From an uncultured Clostridia bacterium (GTDB lineage: Bacteria > Bacillota > Clostridia > Christensenellales > CAG-138): 64,000 nt of DNA. The DNA lies in NCBI GenBank assembly GCA_947168855.1, contig CAMVNO010000002.1, forward strand, positions 232,752-296,751, given 5' to 3'. Below, in pieces: positions 27,438 to 35,629 of the stretch. Every line of letters starts with the position of its first letter. Position 1 is the stretch's first letter. The position numbers and the translations under genes are program-made. The notes under the pieces were generated by a model that saw only the letters and a program-made list of their open reading frames with translations, had not been told where the DNA came from and did not search any database.

Positions 27438-28940
27438 TCAGCGAATGAATTCCGCCGGAGCGGAGGTATCGAGCTTGTCGAACTGCGCAAGGAACGGGTA
27501 AAGCTCCCGCATGATGACCTTTGCGCCGCCGGCGCTGTCGGATTCGACGTTCAGCGGCATCAGAGGGTCGTGCAGGCTCATGCGCAGCAGGAACCAGCCG
27601 TTGCCATGCTCTTTGTCGAGGTTGACGCGCACACCCTCGTAATTGTTCGGCGCCAAAGACCAGCCGGGCTGTGCCGCGGTATAGGCGCGGAGCTTTTCAA
27701 TGACGTCGTTTCCGTACGGCACAAAATCCGTCAGAAGCAGATTCATGCGAAACTCGCGGCTTTCCGCAGGCTCCCGGAGGTCGGCAATCAGGGACTGGAG
27801 CGTATACCCCTCTTTGCGTCCCTTCGAAAGCTCGATCAGCAGTCGCGTGACCAGATATGCGCCGTCGTCCAGGAAATAGTTTTCCTTCATCGCGCCGTGA
27901 CCGGAGGTTTCCATGGCAAGCTGACTGTCGTGTCCCTCTGCGTTGAGACGGACAGACTCGTTGATGACGTTCCGATAGCCGCGCTTGAACCGGTGGTGTA
28001 CGCCGCCGTGCGCTTCGATGAACGTTGCGAGACCCGTGGAGGTGATGGAGTCGGTGACGATCGTCGTACCGGGATGTTCTCTTAGGAGAATCGCCGCCAT
28101 CATGGCGATGAGCCGGTTTCGGTTCAGCTCGCTGCCGTCCGACAGCACCGCGCCCGCGCGATCCACGTCGGTGTCAAAGATGATGCCGAGATCCGCCTTG
28201 TTCTGCAGAACGGCTTCCGTGATCGCCGCCATCGCCGTTTCGTTTTCGGGGTTGGGGATATGGTTCGGGAACGTGCCGTCGGGATCGAGGAACCGGGAAC
28301 CCGTCGTATCCGCGCCCAGCGGTTCCAGCACCTGTGTGACGTAGAATCCGCCGGCGCCGTTGCCTGCGTCCACAACGATCCTTAAGCCCTCCAGCGGGCG
28401 CATAAGACCGGTCGCTTCCCGCACTTTGCGGCACAGGAGTTCGGCATATTCCGGCATGAAGCTGCCGCCCGATACGGAGGAGGCGGGCAGTCCGGTGTGC
28501 TCGTCGGACGCCGCCAGCGTGAGGATCGCCTTGATATCCTGCTTTTCCAGACCGCCTTTTTTGGTAAAGAACTTGAATCCGTTGCGGTTGAAGGGCAGAT
28601 GGCTTGCCGTGATCATCACGGACGCATCGTAAAGAAACCCTTCCGTGATCGTGGACATAAACATAGCGGGCGTCGAAGCCATCCCGAAATCCGTGACCGC
28701 AATCCCTTCCGCCGCGAGCGCTTCGCCGATCCAACCGGACAGCATCTGCCCGGTCAGGCGCGAATCGCGTCCGATCGCCACACGCATAGCGTCTTTGCCC
28801 AGACGTTTTTTAAGCCACAGCGCAAAACCGCGGCCGATATCACGGCATGCCTGCTCCGTCAGGTTCACGCTCTGACCGGCAATCCCTTCCATTGCCACAC
28901 CGCGGATATCGCTGCCGTTCTGCAAACCTGAATAATCCAT
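27438..28940 (-). CDS. Phosphomannomutase/phosphoglucomutase family protein
   Basis: 500 residues, preceded by GGAGGAGAAAAC. An alpha-D-phosphohexomutase interconverting hexose 1- and 6-phosphates. The catalytic serine loop is VMITASHLPFNRNG (Ser113; the usual TASHNP reads TASHLP). The metal loop is FDTDVDRAGAV (about 254-264). The sugar loop is ETSGHGAMKEN, where GEXSG is the classical form. Length and the extended C-terminus fit the branch of ManB-like proteins found in Clostridia. It stands alone on the minus strand with its own promoter and probably feeds sugar-nucleotide or polysaccharide synthesis. Confidence 0.88.
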   Translation of the reverse strand: MDYSGLQNGSDIRGVAMEGIAGQSVNLTEQACRDIGRGFALWLKKRLGKDAMRVAIGRDSRLTGQMLSGWIGEALAAEGIAVTDFGMASTPAMFMSTITEGFLYDASVMITASHLPFNRNGFKFFTKKGGLEKQDIKAILTLAASDEHTGLPASSVSGGSFMPEYAELLCRKVREATGLMRPLEGLRIVVDAGNGAGGFYVTQVLEPLGADTTGSRFLDPDGTFPNHIPNPENETAMAAITEAVLQNKADLGIIFDTDVDRAGAVLSDGSELNRNRLIAMMAAILLREHPGTTIVTDSITSTGLATFIEAHGGVHHRFKRGYRNVINESVRLNAEGHDSQLAMETSGHGAMKENYFLDDGAYLVTRLLIELSKGRKEGYTLQSLIADLREPAESREFRMNLLLTDFVPYGNDVIEKLRAYTAAQPGWSLAPNNYEGVRVNLDKEHGNGWFLLRMSLHDPLMPLNVESDSAGGAKVIMRELYPFLAQFDKLDTSAPAEFIR

Positions 28941-28976
28941 GTTTTCTCCTCCGATACAATTCTGTTATTCATATTG

Positions 28977-29005
28977 ATTATAATGGTTTTATCTGCAGTT
29001 GACAA
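28977..29005 (-). promoter_or_regulatory. Sigma-A type promoter of the phosphohexomutase gene
   Basis: On the minus strand, TTGTCA (29000-29005) and TATAAT (28977-28982) are separated by 17 bp, 37 bp before the start codon. Confidence 0.75.
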
Positions 29006-29147
29006 TATCATCCGACAAGAAATCGCGGACCTTTCGGATCAATGGATACAAATGCCGCGCCGCAAAGCCCCGTTGATCTTCGGAATGACGCCGAGGGCGC
29101 GGGGGATCCAAAGAAGCGAATGACGCATAAAAAGTTGCGATCCGCGA

Positions 29148-29176
29148 TTGACGGCGGGGCGAAAATACGGTACAAT
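29148..29176 (+). promoter_or_regulatory. Promoter of the rubrerythrin gene
   Basis: TTGACG (29148-29153) and TACAAT (29171-29176) with a 17-bp spacer, 51 bp before the ATG. No Fur- or PerR-like palindrome was recognised. Confidence 0.7.
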
Positions 29177-29227
29177 ATACAACAGTAAATGCAAGTTTAC
29201 AAAAAACGATATCGGAGGTTTTATCAC

Positions 29228-29773
29228 ATGATCAAAAAGTGGATCTGCAGCGTTTGCGGTTATGTTCATGAGGGAGCGACTCCCCCGGAGTTCTGCCCGG
29301 TCTGCAAGCAGCCCGCGTCGAAGTTTAACGAGGTCAAGGAAGAAATGGTCTGGGCGGCGGAGCATGTCGTCGGCGTTGCGCAGGGCGTTCCGGAAGACAT
29401 CATGAACGACCTTCGCGCCAATTTCCAGGGCGAATGCACCGAAGTCGGCATGTACCTTGCCATGGCGCGCGTTGCGCACCGCGAGGGCTATCCGGAGATC
29501 GGTCTCTATTGGGAAAAGGCGGCATGGGAAGAAGCCGAGCATGCGGCGAAGTTCGCGGAGCTCCTCGGCGAAGTCGTGACCGATTCCACCAAGAAGAACC
29601 TCGAAATGCGCGTGGAAGCCGAATACGGCGCGACCGCGGGCAAGACGGACCTCGCAAAGCGCGCAAAGGCGCTGAACCTTGACGCGATCCACGACACCGT
29701 CCACGAGATGGCGCGCGACGAAGCAAGACACGGCAAGGCGCTGAAGGGTCTCCTGGAGAGGTACTTCAAATAA
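29228..29773 (+). CDS. Reverse-type rubrerythrin
   Basis: 181 residues from the ATG at 29228, after GGAGG. The N-terminal rubredoxin module comes first ([12 protein letters not shown] then FCPVCKQ, binding Fe(SCys)4), followed by a ferritin-like di-iron four-helix domain. Its ligands lie in [35 protein letters not shown] and [11 protein letters not shown]. This domain order is that of the reverse rubrerythrins, NADH-linked peroxidases that protect clostridia from H2O2 and O2. It has its own promoter and is followed by a small membrane-protein gene after 45 bp. Confidence 0.95.
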   Translation: MIKKWICSVCGYVHEGATPPEFCPVCKQPASKFNEVKEEMVWAAEHVVGVAQGVPEDIMNDLRANFQGECTEVGMYLAMARVAHREGYPEIGLYWEKAAWEEAEHAAKFAELLGEVVTDSTKKNLEMRVEAEYGATAGKTDLAKRAKALNLDAIHDTVHEMARDEARHGKALKGLLERYFK

Positions 29774-29818
29774 GCAAAACGCCCTGATTCAAGGGCTTTT
29801 GAGAGGAGAAGCAAAACG

Positions 29819-30064
29819 ATGTTGTGGCAAATTCTTGTTGAGATCGTCATCGGCGCGCTGTGCGGCTTTGCGGCGAGCAAGCTCCTGAAAGTGGGCGGCA
29901 AGGGCATTCTCTTCTACATTATCGTCGGCGTGATCGGCGGTGCGGTCGGCGGTCTGCTCGGCAACCTGATCAAGCTCGGCGGCGGCTGGGTGATGGGTAT
30001 CATCCTTTCCATTGTCGGCTCTTGCCTGGTCGTATGGCTGTATAAGAAGCTGTTTAAGAAATAA
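29819..30064 (+). CDS. GlsB/YeaQ/YmgE family membrane protein
   Basis: 81 residues with three hydrophobic segments and the family's Gly-rich pattern: GALCGFAASKLLKVGGKG, IIVGVIGGAVGGLLGN and GWVMGIILSIVGSCLVVWLYK. These small transglycosylase-associated proteins are often linked to envelope stress, but no biochemical activity is firmly established. A terminator follows at about 30,081. Confidence 0.88.
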   Translation: MLWQILVEIVIGALCGFAASKLLKVGGKGILFYIIVGVIGGAVGGLLGNLIKLGGGWVMGIILSIVGSCLVVWLYKKLFKK

Positions 30065-30079
30065 CGCATGATCAGAACG

Positions 30080-30109
30080 GAGGGAAGGGGAACCTTCCCT
30101 CTTTCTTTG
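30080..30109 (+). terminator. Terminator after the GlsB-like gene
   Basis: AGGGAAGG-GGAA-CCTTCCCT followed by CTTTCTTT, 16 bp after the stop codon. Confidence 0.75.
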
Positions 30110-30258
30110 CAAAATAGAGCCCCGTAAAGGCGCGGGATCGCCCCGATAAACGGGTATAAACCGGTTCGGAACAGGTGGTTCCGATCGGACGGGTATGCTA
30201 CACTGAATACAACAAGAGAAGCCTGACAGACAGGAAAGGAAAAAGGGAGGCGTTGAAC

Positions 30259-30432
30259 ATGCTGGGCAGAATCATTCTTTTGTTTGTAGGGTCGATCGTG
30301 GTGATCGGGCTCGCAGCGTTCGTGATCATCAAGTGCGTCAAGGGCGCGAATACGCGGGACGACACGGAAAACGTCGTCGATCTCAACGACCGCTTCATCC
30401 GCGCGCGGTACATGAATCAGAATGAAGACTGA
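30259..30432 (+). CDS. Small single-TM membrane protein
   Basis: 57 residues from the ATG at 30259, behind GGGAGG; an upstream in-frame GTG at 30175 lacks a site. One TM (IILLFVGSIVVIGLAAFVII), then a Cys/Lys stop-transfer and a charged cytosolic tail (NTRDDTENVVDLNDRFIRAR). No family recognised. Preceded by its own intergenic region after a terminator. Confidence 0.65.
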   Translation: MLGRIILLFVGSIVVIGLAAFVIIKCVKGANTRDDTENVVDLNDRFIRARYMNQNED

Positions 30433-31002
30433 CGGGACAGATCGCGATAAACAAATTGGAAAAGAGCCTGAAGAGTTACTCTGTAAAGGGTGTTTTCAAA
30501 CACTACTATTGATTAGCTGCGGCATGATCTTTCTGCGGTAGTTTGAAACGATAGCAGCTATCTGAAAGGAGCTTCTCTCTCGGCAGGTAAAACGAAACCA
30601 TGAAGGGCAGCCACACGGCTGCCCGATCTTTTTCAAAGGGCGCACTTATACACCACCTTACGGCGGTGATACCCTCCTGCGTCGGGACGTGCGCTTCCTG
30701 CTTTCGCCTTCTTGTTCCAGTCGACTGGAAAGCATAGCGTGAACCTAACGAGAACGGGGGCAAGGGTGTCCCTTGAAGCACAAAGCCGAGGCAATTCGAC
30801 CTCGGCTTTTGACATTTGTCCGGACAAATGTCCTGCTTGCTATACCGTGCGACAAAGCTAAATACTTGCAACACAATCTCTTCTCATGAAATAGATTAAC
30901 GTTCAGCAGTATTATTAGCGTATATAGCTTTCGCGTAATACCCCCTTGACAAACCTCCTCCGAAAAGGCTCTTTTTTGTATGCGCGGATCCGAAACGCCG
31001 GC
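30433..31002. other. Long intergenic region with hairpins and palindromes
   Basis: No credible gene. Visible elements: TTTCAAAC at about 30495 and GTTTGAAA at about 30540 could pair to enclose a stem-loop; hairpin GGGCAGCC-ACAC-GGCTGCCC with T-run (30605-30630); a perfect 16-bp palindrome TTCCAGTCGACTGGAA (30715-30730); terminator AAAGCCGAGG/CCTCGGCTTT (30782-30810); and a perfect 22-bp palindrome centred on TGTCCGGACA (30811-30832). A structured RNA ending at the 30,605 hairpin is possible but not identified. Confidence 0.5.
30605..30630 (+). terminator. Strong hairpin with T-run in the intergenic region
   Basis: GGGCAGCC-ACAC-GGCTGCCC followed by GATCTTTTT. No ORF precedes it, so it may end a non-coding transcript. 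Confidence 0.55.
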
Positions 31003-31049
31003 TTGACATCTGCCGTTTGCAAAACTATAATATTCCATAAGTGGAATAT
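31003..31049 (+). promoter_or_regulatory. Consensus promoter overlapped by a PadR-type operator
   Basis: TTGACA (31003-31008), 17 bp, TATAAT (31026-31031). A perfect inverted repeat ATATTCCA-TAAG-TGGAATAT (31030-31049) overlaps the -10 box and the likely start site, just before the PadR gene. This fits autorepression by that protein. Confidence 0.85.
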
Positions 31050-31060
31050 GGAGGAAGGCT

Positions 31061-31621
31061 ATGCTGAAACACGGGATCCTCGGGCTGCTGAACTACGGCA
31101 GCATGACGGGGTATGACATCACGCGGACGTTCCGGGATTCGCTGCACTATTTCTGGAACGCGCAGACCAGTCAGATCTACCGCGAGCTGCAGACACTGAA
31201 GGAGAACGGCTGGGCGACGGACGAGACGGTCGCGCAGACGGGGAAGCCGGACAAAAAGGTGTTTTCCATCACCGATAGCGGCAGGCGGGAGCTGAATCGC
31301 TGGCTGATCTCGGACAGCTCGGAGCTGGTCATGCGAAACCGGCTGTTGATGAAGACCTTTTTCCGCGGGGAGCGGAGCGCTGCGGAGAACATTGCGTATT
31401 TTGACAACTTGCGCGAAGGCTGCGAAAGCTTCGCAAAACAGCTTCAGACGGCGCCGCCGGACATTGAGCGGTACGCGGCGATGGTAGAGGATCCGAAGAA
31501 GGCGCTCTACTGGCAAATGACGGTGGATTTCGGCGTGCGGTACATGCAGATGCTGCTGCAATGGACCGATCACTGCAGGCAATTACTGGAGGAGGCGGCA
31601 AATGAACATTCTGCTGATTAA
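31061..31621 (+). CDS. PadR family transcriptional regulator
   Basis: 186 residues, GGAGGAAGG upstream. The winged helix is in the first 85 residues (KHGILGLLNYGSMTGYDITR then SQIYRELQTLKENGWATDE and KKVFSITDSGRREL), followed by the Vir-type helical dimerisation domain. It overlaps the next gene by 20 bp. The palindrome over its own promoter suggests it represses this two-gene operon until an effector binds. Confidence 0.93.
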   Translation: MLKHGILGLLNYGSMTGYDITRTFRDSLHYFWNAQTSQIYRELQTLKENGWATDETVAQTGKPDKKVFSITDSGRRELNRWLISDSSELVMRNRLLMKTFFRGERSAAENIAYFDNLREGCESFAKQLQTAPPDIERYAAMVEDPKKALYWQMTVDFGVRYMQMLLQWTDHCRQLLEEAANEHSAD

Positions 31622-33221
31622 CGGCAGCCCGAGGGGCGAACGAAGCAACACACGGAAGCTTTCCCGCGCGTTTATCGCCGGGATCGAAACGAAAACGGAC
31701 GTGACGGTCGAGGAGATCCGGCTGAGCACGGCGGACATCCGTCCCTGCCTCGGCTGCTTTGCCTGCTGGAACAAGACGCCCGGCGTATGTGTCATCCGCG
31801 ACGACATGAAGGACGTTCTGGATAAGCTCCTGTGGGCGGACCTGACGGTCTGGTCCTTCGGACTGTACTATTTTTCGGTGCCGGGCAGGCTCAAGAACCT
31901 GATCGACCGCATGCTGCCGCTTTCTCTTCCGTTCATGCGGGCGGACAGCGAATCGGGCGGACACCCGGCGCGATACGACATGTCCGGCAAACGCAACGTC
32001 GTGATCTCCACCTGCGGATTTCACACTGCAAAGGGCAATTACGGCGCGGTGGAGGCGATGTTCGACCACATATTCGGCAAGGGCGGATATGAGATGATCT
32101 GCTGCGGACAGGGGGAACTGTTCGGCGTGCCGGCTCTGTCCGCGCATACGGACCGGTATCTCGGGACCGTGATCGCCGCGGGCGTGGAGTACGTTTCGGG
32201 CGGGATCACGGAGGAGACGCGCAAAGCGCTGGAAACGCCGCTGTTTCCGAGAGAGCAGTTCGAGGCGATGGCAGACGCGAGCTGGGGCGTCGACCGGGAG
32301 CGCGGGGAGAAAGAACAGGGCGACCTGATCTTTACCAGGCAGATGGCTGCGCTGTACCGCAAAGAATCGTATCCCGGCAGGGACGTCGTGCTGGAAATGG
32401 ACTATACGGATCTCGGACGGCGCTATCAGATCCTGCTGAAACAGGACGGCAGCGAGGTCATTACGGACGGGTTTGTACCCTATACCACAAGGATCGAAAC
32501 GCCGTATACCGTTTGGCGGGACATCGCCGAGGGAAAGATCTCCGGCGCGGCGGCGATGATGCAGAAGCTGTATCGCGTGGACGGCGATTTCGAGATGATG
32601 CTCCATTGGGACCGGTATTTCGGCGCGGGCGAGGAAAAGGAAAAGGCAAAGGCGAAGGAGCTGCCGGAGAAAACCGGCGAACGCAGGAGCAATATGCTCT
32701 GCATGCTGATCCCCTGGATCGCGTTCTGGATCGGCGCGCCGATCCACACCCTGTACGGAAGCCTTGCGGCGATCGCGGTTTCGGCACTGGTTCCGGTTGT
32801 GTTCTTCCGCAGCCGCAAAACCGTATACGACGTGATCTCCTGCGCCGCGGTGACGGCATTTTCGATCCTGCTGCTGTTGCTTCATAACAAGCAGCTGCTC
32901 GTGCCGCTCTCGTATCTGGCGTTCGGGCTGATGTGGCTGGCGTCGTGCCTGACGAAGATCCCGCTGACGGCGCACTATTCCATGAACGATTACAACGGCG
33001 CGGAAGCGCTGAAAAACCCGCTGTTCATGCGGACGAACCGGATCCTGACCGCGCTTTGGGGCATCCTGTATGTGCTGACGTCGGTCTGGACGTTCTTCCT
33101 GATGCGCAGCAGGTTTTCGGTGTATACGGCGATCGTGAACAACATTCTTCCCGTTCTGATGGGCGTCTTTACCGCGTGGTTCCAGAAATGGTATCCCGCA
33201 TGGTACGCAAAGCGGGCGTGA
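31602..33221 (+). CDS. Flavodoxin-like oxidoreductase fused to SCP2-like and membrane domains
   Basis: 539 residues. Residues about 1-190 are an NADPH-dependent FMN-reductase-like domain (LLINGSPRGERSNTRKL phosphate loop, CLGCFACWNK pair, WSFGLYYFSVPGRLKN). Residues about 245-350 resemble SCP2 sterol-carrier folds (ETPYTVWRDIAEGKISGA then MMQKLYRVDGDFEMMLHWDR). Residues about 365-539 hold four or five TM segments and a conserved-looking tail WYPAWYAKRA. The whole suggests a flavoenzyme acting on a lipid or quinone-like substrate at the membrane. It is translationally coupled to the PadR regulator. A decayed copy of its 3' end lies at about 36,965-37,053. Confidence 0.82.
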   Translation: MNILLINGSPRGERSNTRKLSRAFIAGIETKTDVTVEEIRLSTADIRPCLGCFACWNKTPGVCVIRDDMKDVLDKLLWADLTVWSFGLYYFSVPGRLKNLIDRMLPLSLPFMRADSESGGHPARYDMSGKRNVVISTCGFHTAKGNYGAVEAMFDHIFGKGGYEMICCGQGELFGVPALSAHTDRYLGTVIAAGVEYVSGGITEETRKALETPLFPREQFEAMADASWGVDRERGEKEQGDLIFTRQMAALYRKESYPGRDVVLEMDYTDLGRRYQILLKQDGSEVITDGFVPYTTRIETPYTVWRDIAEGKISGAAAMMQKLYRVDGDFEMMLHWDRYFGAGEEKEKAKAKELPEKTGERRSNMLCMLIPWIAFWIGAPIHTLYGSLAAIAVSALVPVVFFRSRKTVYDVISCAAVTAFSILLLLLHNKQLLVPLSYLAFGLMWLASCLTKIPLTAHYSMNDYNGAEALKNPLFMRTNRILTALWGILYVLTSVWTFFLMRSRFSVYTAIVNNILPVLMGVFTAWFQKWYPAWYAKRA

Positions 33222-33233
33222 CCTGTTCGGACG

Positions 33234-33262
33234 CGGCGTGCGGGTTTTCCGTACGCCGTTTT
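33234..33262 (+). terminator. Terminator of the oxidoreductase fusion gene
   Basis: CGGCGTGCGG-GTTTT-CCGTACGCCG followed by TTTT, 12 bp after the stop; almost identical to the hairpin at 37,066. Confidence 0.8.
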
Positions 33263-33287
33263 GCTTTGCGCGGGGGGCGGAAATGAA

Positions 33288-33316
33288 TTGACATCGAAAC
33301 CGTTTTTGCGTATCAT
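33288..33316 (+). promoter_or_regulatory. Orphaned promoter, duplicate of the C69 dipeptidase promoter
   Basis: TTGACA (33288-33293), 17 bp, TATCAT (33311-33316), matching 37,120-37,148. It no longer precedes an intact dipeptidase; it could now drive the MoxR operon at 33,549. Confidence 0.6.
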
Positions 33317-33548
33317 AAGGACGGAATGATCGGAAAAGAGATATCATTCTATGCCCTGTACAACGGCGCGGTCGGCGAAAAGCCGCAGACGACGTGTCAC
33401 GATGATTGCGCGGACGGACGCGGGACGCTTTGACGACAAAGGCCTGTCGCGATGCCGCACGAATCCGGTTTGCGGCTGCAACAGAGCGGACAGCTGAGCT
33501 CTGCTGCCGAAGGGCGTACCCGCAGAACAAATCATATCGGAGGCTACC

Positions 33549-34490
33549 ATGACAGTTTCGGATTACGTATCCTATCGGGACCGGCTGGTCGAGGCGTGCT
33601 CGCAGGCGATCGTCGGCAAAAATGAAGAGATCACACTGATCGCGGTCTGCTATCTGTGCGGCGGACACATCCTTCTGGAGGACGTGCCGGGAACCGGCAA
33701 AACGATGCTGTTCCGCGCGTTCTCAAAGGCGTGCGGCGGCAGCTTCAAGCGGATCCAGTTTACGCCGGACGTGATGCCGAGCGACGTCACAGGCATCCAT
33801 TTCTATAACATGAAGACCGGGGAATTCGAGTTCCGGCCGGGTCCCGTCTTTGCGGACATGGTGCTTGCCGACGAGATCAACCGCGCAACGCCGCGTACGC
33901 AGTCGAGCCTTTTGGAGGCAATGGCGGAGCGGCAGGTCTCCGTGGACGGAGAGACGCGGGAGCTCGGGGAGACGTTTATGGTAGCGGCGACGCAGAACCC
34001 GATCGAATCCTACGGCACGTTCCCGTTGCCGGAGGCGCAGATGGACCGCTTTATGATGCGTCTGAAGCTCGGCTATATGCAGCGGGAAGAGGAGATCACC
34101 GTTGCTTTGCGGCGCGATACCGTCGACATCATCGAACAGATCCGGCCGGTCGTATCGGCCGAGGAAACGCTGCGTTTGCGCGAGGGACTCGATCGGATCG
34201 AGATCAGCGCGCCGGTGATGGGCTATATCATGGATATCATCGAAAAGACGCGAAACGACGTGCGCTACAATGTCGGCGCATCTCCGCGCGGAACGATCGC
34301 ACTGTGCCGGACGGCGCGCGCGTACGCGGCCTTCTCCGGGCGCACCTTTGTCACGCCGGACGACGTCAAGATGCTCGCGCCGTATGTGCTCGCGCACAGA
34401 CTGCATTACCGGACCGCCGTCGGAAGCGAGGAGGCCGAAGAACTGTTCCGGGAGACGCTGAACGTCGTTCCCGTACCGACTGAAAACTGA
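33549..34490 (+). CDS. MoxR family AAA+ ATPase
   Basis: 313 residues. Walker A EDVPGTGKTM (about 43-52), Walker B VLADEINRATPRTQSSLLEAM, sensor-1 VAATQNPIESYGTFPLPEAQ and sensor-2 ASPRGT. MoxR ATPases act as chaperones or maturation factors and are typically encoded with DUF58 and membrane/transglutaminase-like proteins, as here. It starts behind CGGAGG and is followed by DUF58 after 20 bp. Confidence 0.95.
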   Translation: MTVSDYVSYRDRLVEACSQAIVGKNEEITLIAVCYLCGGHILLEDVPGTGKTMLFRAFSKACGGSFKRIQFTPDVMPSDVTGIHFYNMKTGEFEFRPGPVFADMVLADEINRATPRTQSSLLEAMAERQVSVDGETRELGETFMVAATQNPIESYGTFPLPEAQMDRFMMRLKLGYMQREEEITVALRRDTVDIIEQIRPVVSAEETLRLREGLDRIEISAPVMGYIMDIIEKTRNDVRYNVGASPRGTIALCRTARAYAAFSGRTFVTPDDVKMLAPYVLAHRLHYRTAVGSEEAEELFRETLNVVPVPTEN

Positions 34491-34510
34491 TCGAACGCCG
34501 CTGCACACGA

Positions 34511-35629
34511 ATGATCGTATTTTTTGTGATCGTCATTCTGGTCGCGCTGGCGCTGCAGTGGTACTCCCTGCGCAATGCCGGCGATCGCCGGAACATACGC
34601 TATGAATGCAAGCCGTCGGTTCGCGCCTGCGAGCCGGGGGATGAGTTTCTTGTATTCAGCAACGTGTCCAATCTCGGACTGCGTCCGTCGCCTGCGATCC
34701 GGATCGAAGAGCATTTTCCGAAGAACCTGGAAGTGCTTGAGGCGGAACAGTTCAACGTCAAACGGATAACAAAGGAGCATCGCATCTATTACAGCACGGT
34801 CGTGATCCGCGGGCATCAGCAGGTGAAACGCTACCTGCGCGCGTCGATCTCACGGCGCGGAGAGTATTGCTTCTCCTATGCCGATTTCCACGCCGGCGAT
34901 TTTCTCGGCTTCCGGGAATTCGATTACCGGATGGACAACGACAGCCGGATCGTGGTCTACCCGGCAAGACTCGAGAACGCCGGTTTTCTGCAGACGTTTA
35001 CCGACGCCGTGGACGAGATCGCACGGAAAAAACAGCTTCTGGAGGATCCGATCTCGGTATGCGGATACCGCGATTATACCGGCAGAGAGCCAATGCGGCA
35101 GATCAGCTGGATGCAGAGCGCCGTGCGCAATTCGCTGATCGTCAGGCAGTTCGATCCCGCCTGGGAGCAATCCGTGACGATCGCGCTGGATACGCAGCTG
35201 CACGGAGATTTTGATCTGTACGTCGAACGGCAGGAGCTTTGCTTCTCGATCGCCCGCACCGTATGCGAACAGCTGGAGAAGCGCCGGATCGGATACCGGC
35301 TCGTGACGAACGCGATCATCACGGGGGAGATCTCCGCGTTTTCCAGCAGCGGAGGGATGGGCGGCTCCTTCGGCAAGATCCTGTACGCGCTCGGGGCTGC
35401 GCGAAACGGCTGCATCTGCTCCGTCGAGGAGCTGATGCATACGGTCGGCACCGGCGCCGTCCGCAGCGAGATGATCGTTCTGATCTCGACCTGCAGCGAC
35501 GGGCGGGTGGAACGCGCGCTCGGGAAGGTACGCAAGATCACGCGCGGGCGGATCCTGACGCTGTTTGCGGACCGGCTGCTGCAGAACGCCGAAAAACAGG
35601 CGCATGCGGAGGGGAGGTCTGACGCATGA
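34511..35629 (+). CDS. DUF58 domain protein
   Basis: 372 residues with one N-terminal TM (MIVFFVIVILVALALQWY), a beta-rich segment, and the DUF58 core GREPMRQISWMQSAVRNSLIVRQFDP. The C-terminal half is vWA-like but lacks an obvious MIDAS DxSxS. DUF58 proteins partner with MoxR ATPases. Its stop overlaps the next start by 4 bp (ATGA), indicating translational coupling. Confidence 0.9.
   Translation: MIVFFVIVILVALALQWYSLRNAGDRRNIRYECKPSVRACEPGDEFLVFSNVSNLGLRPSPAIRIEEHFPKNLEVLEAEQFNVKRITKEHRIYYSTVVIRGHQQVKRYLRASISRRGEYCFSYADFHAGDFLGFREFDYRMDNDSRIVVYPARLENAGFLQTFTDAVDEIARKKQLLEDPISVCGYRDYTGREPMRQISWMQSAVRNSLIVRQFDPAWEQSVTIALDTQLHGDFDLYVERQELCFSIARTVCEQLEKRRIGYRLVTNAIITGEISAFSSSGGMGGSFGKILYALGAARNGCICSVEELMHTVGTGAVRSEMIVLISTCSDGRVERALGKVRKITRGRILTLFADRLLQNAEKQAHAEGRSDA

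Larger units (their letters stand above)
33222..33548 (+). pseudogene. Intergenic copy of the C69 dipeptidase control region and 5' end, decayed
   Basis: This stretch parallels 37,053-37,280 nearly base for base: terminator hairpin, GGGGGGCGGAAATGAA, promoter, then an ATG at about 33,350 reading MPCTTARSAK and, after frame drift, TMIARTDAGRFDDKG. The intact gene reads MPCTTILVGK and TMIARTDDGHFDEKK. Similarity fades by about 33,450 and there is no long ORF. It is the remnant of a second C69 peptidase gene. Confidence 0.8.

Noticed and set aside
30506..30874. Minus-strand ORF of 122 codons in the long intergenic region
   Set aside because: It runs through two terminator hairpins and two palindromes, has no ribosome-binding site and no domain.
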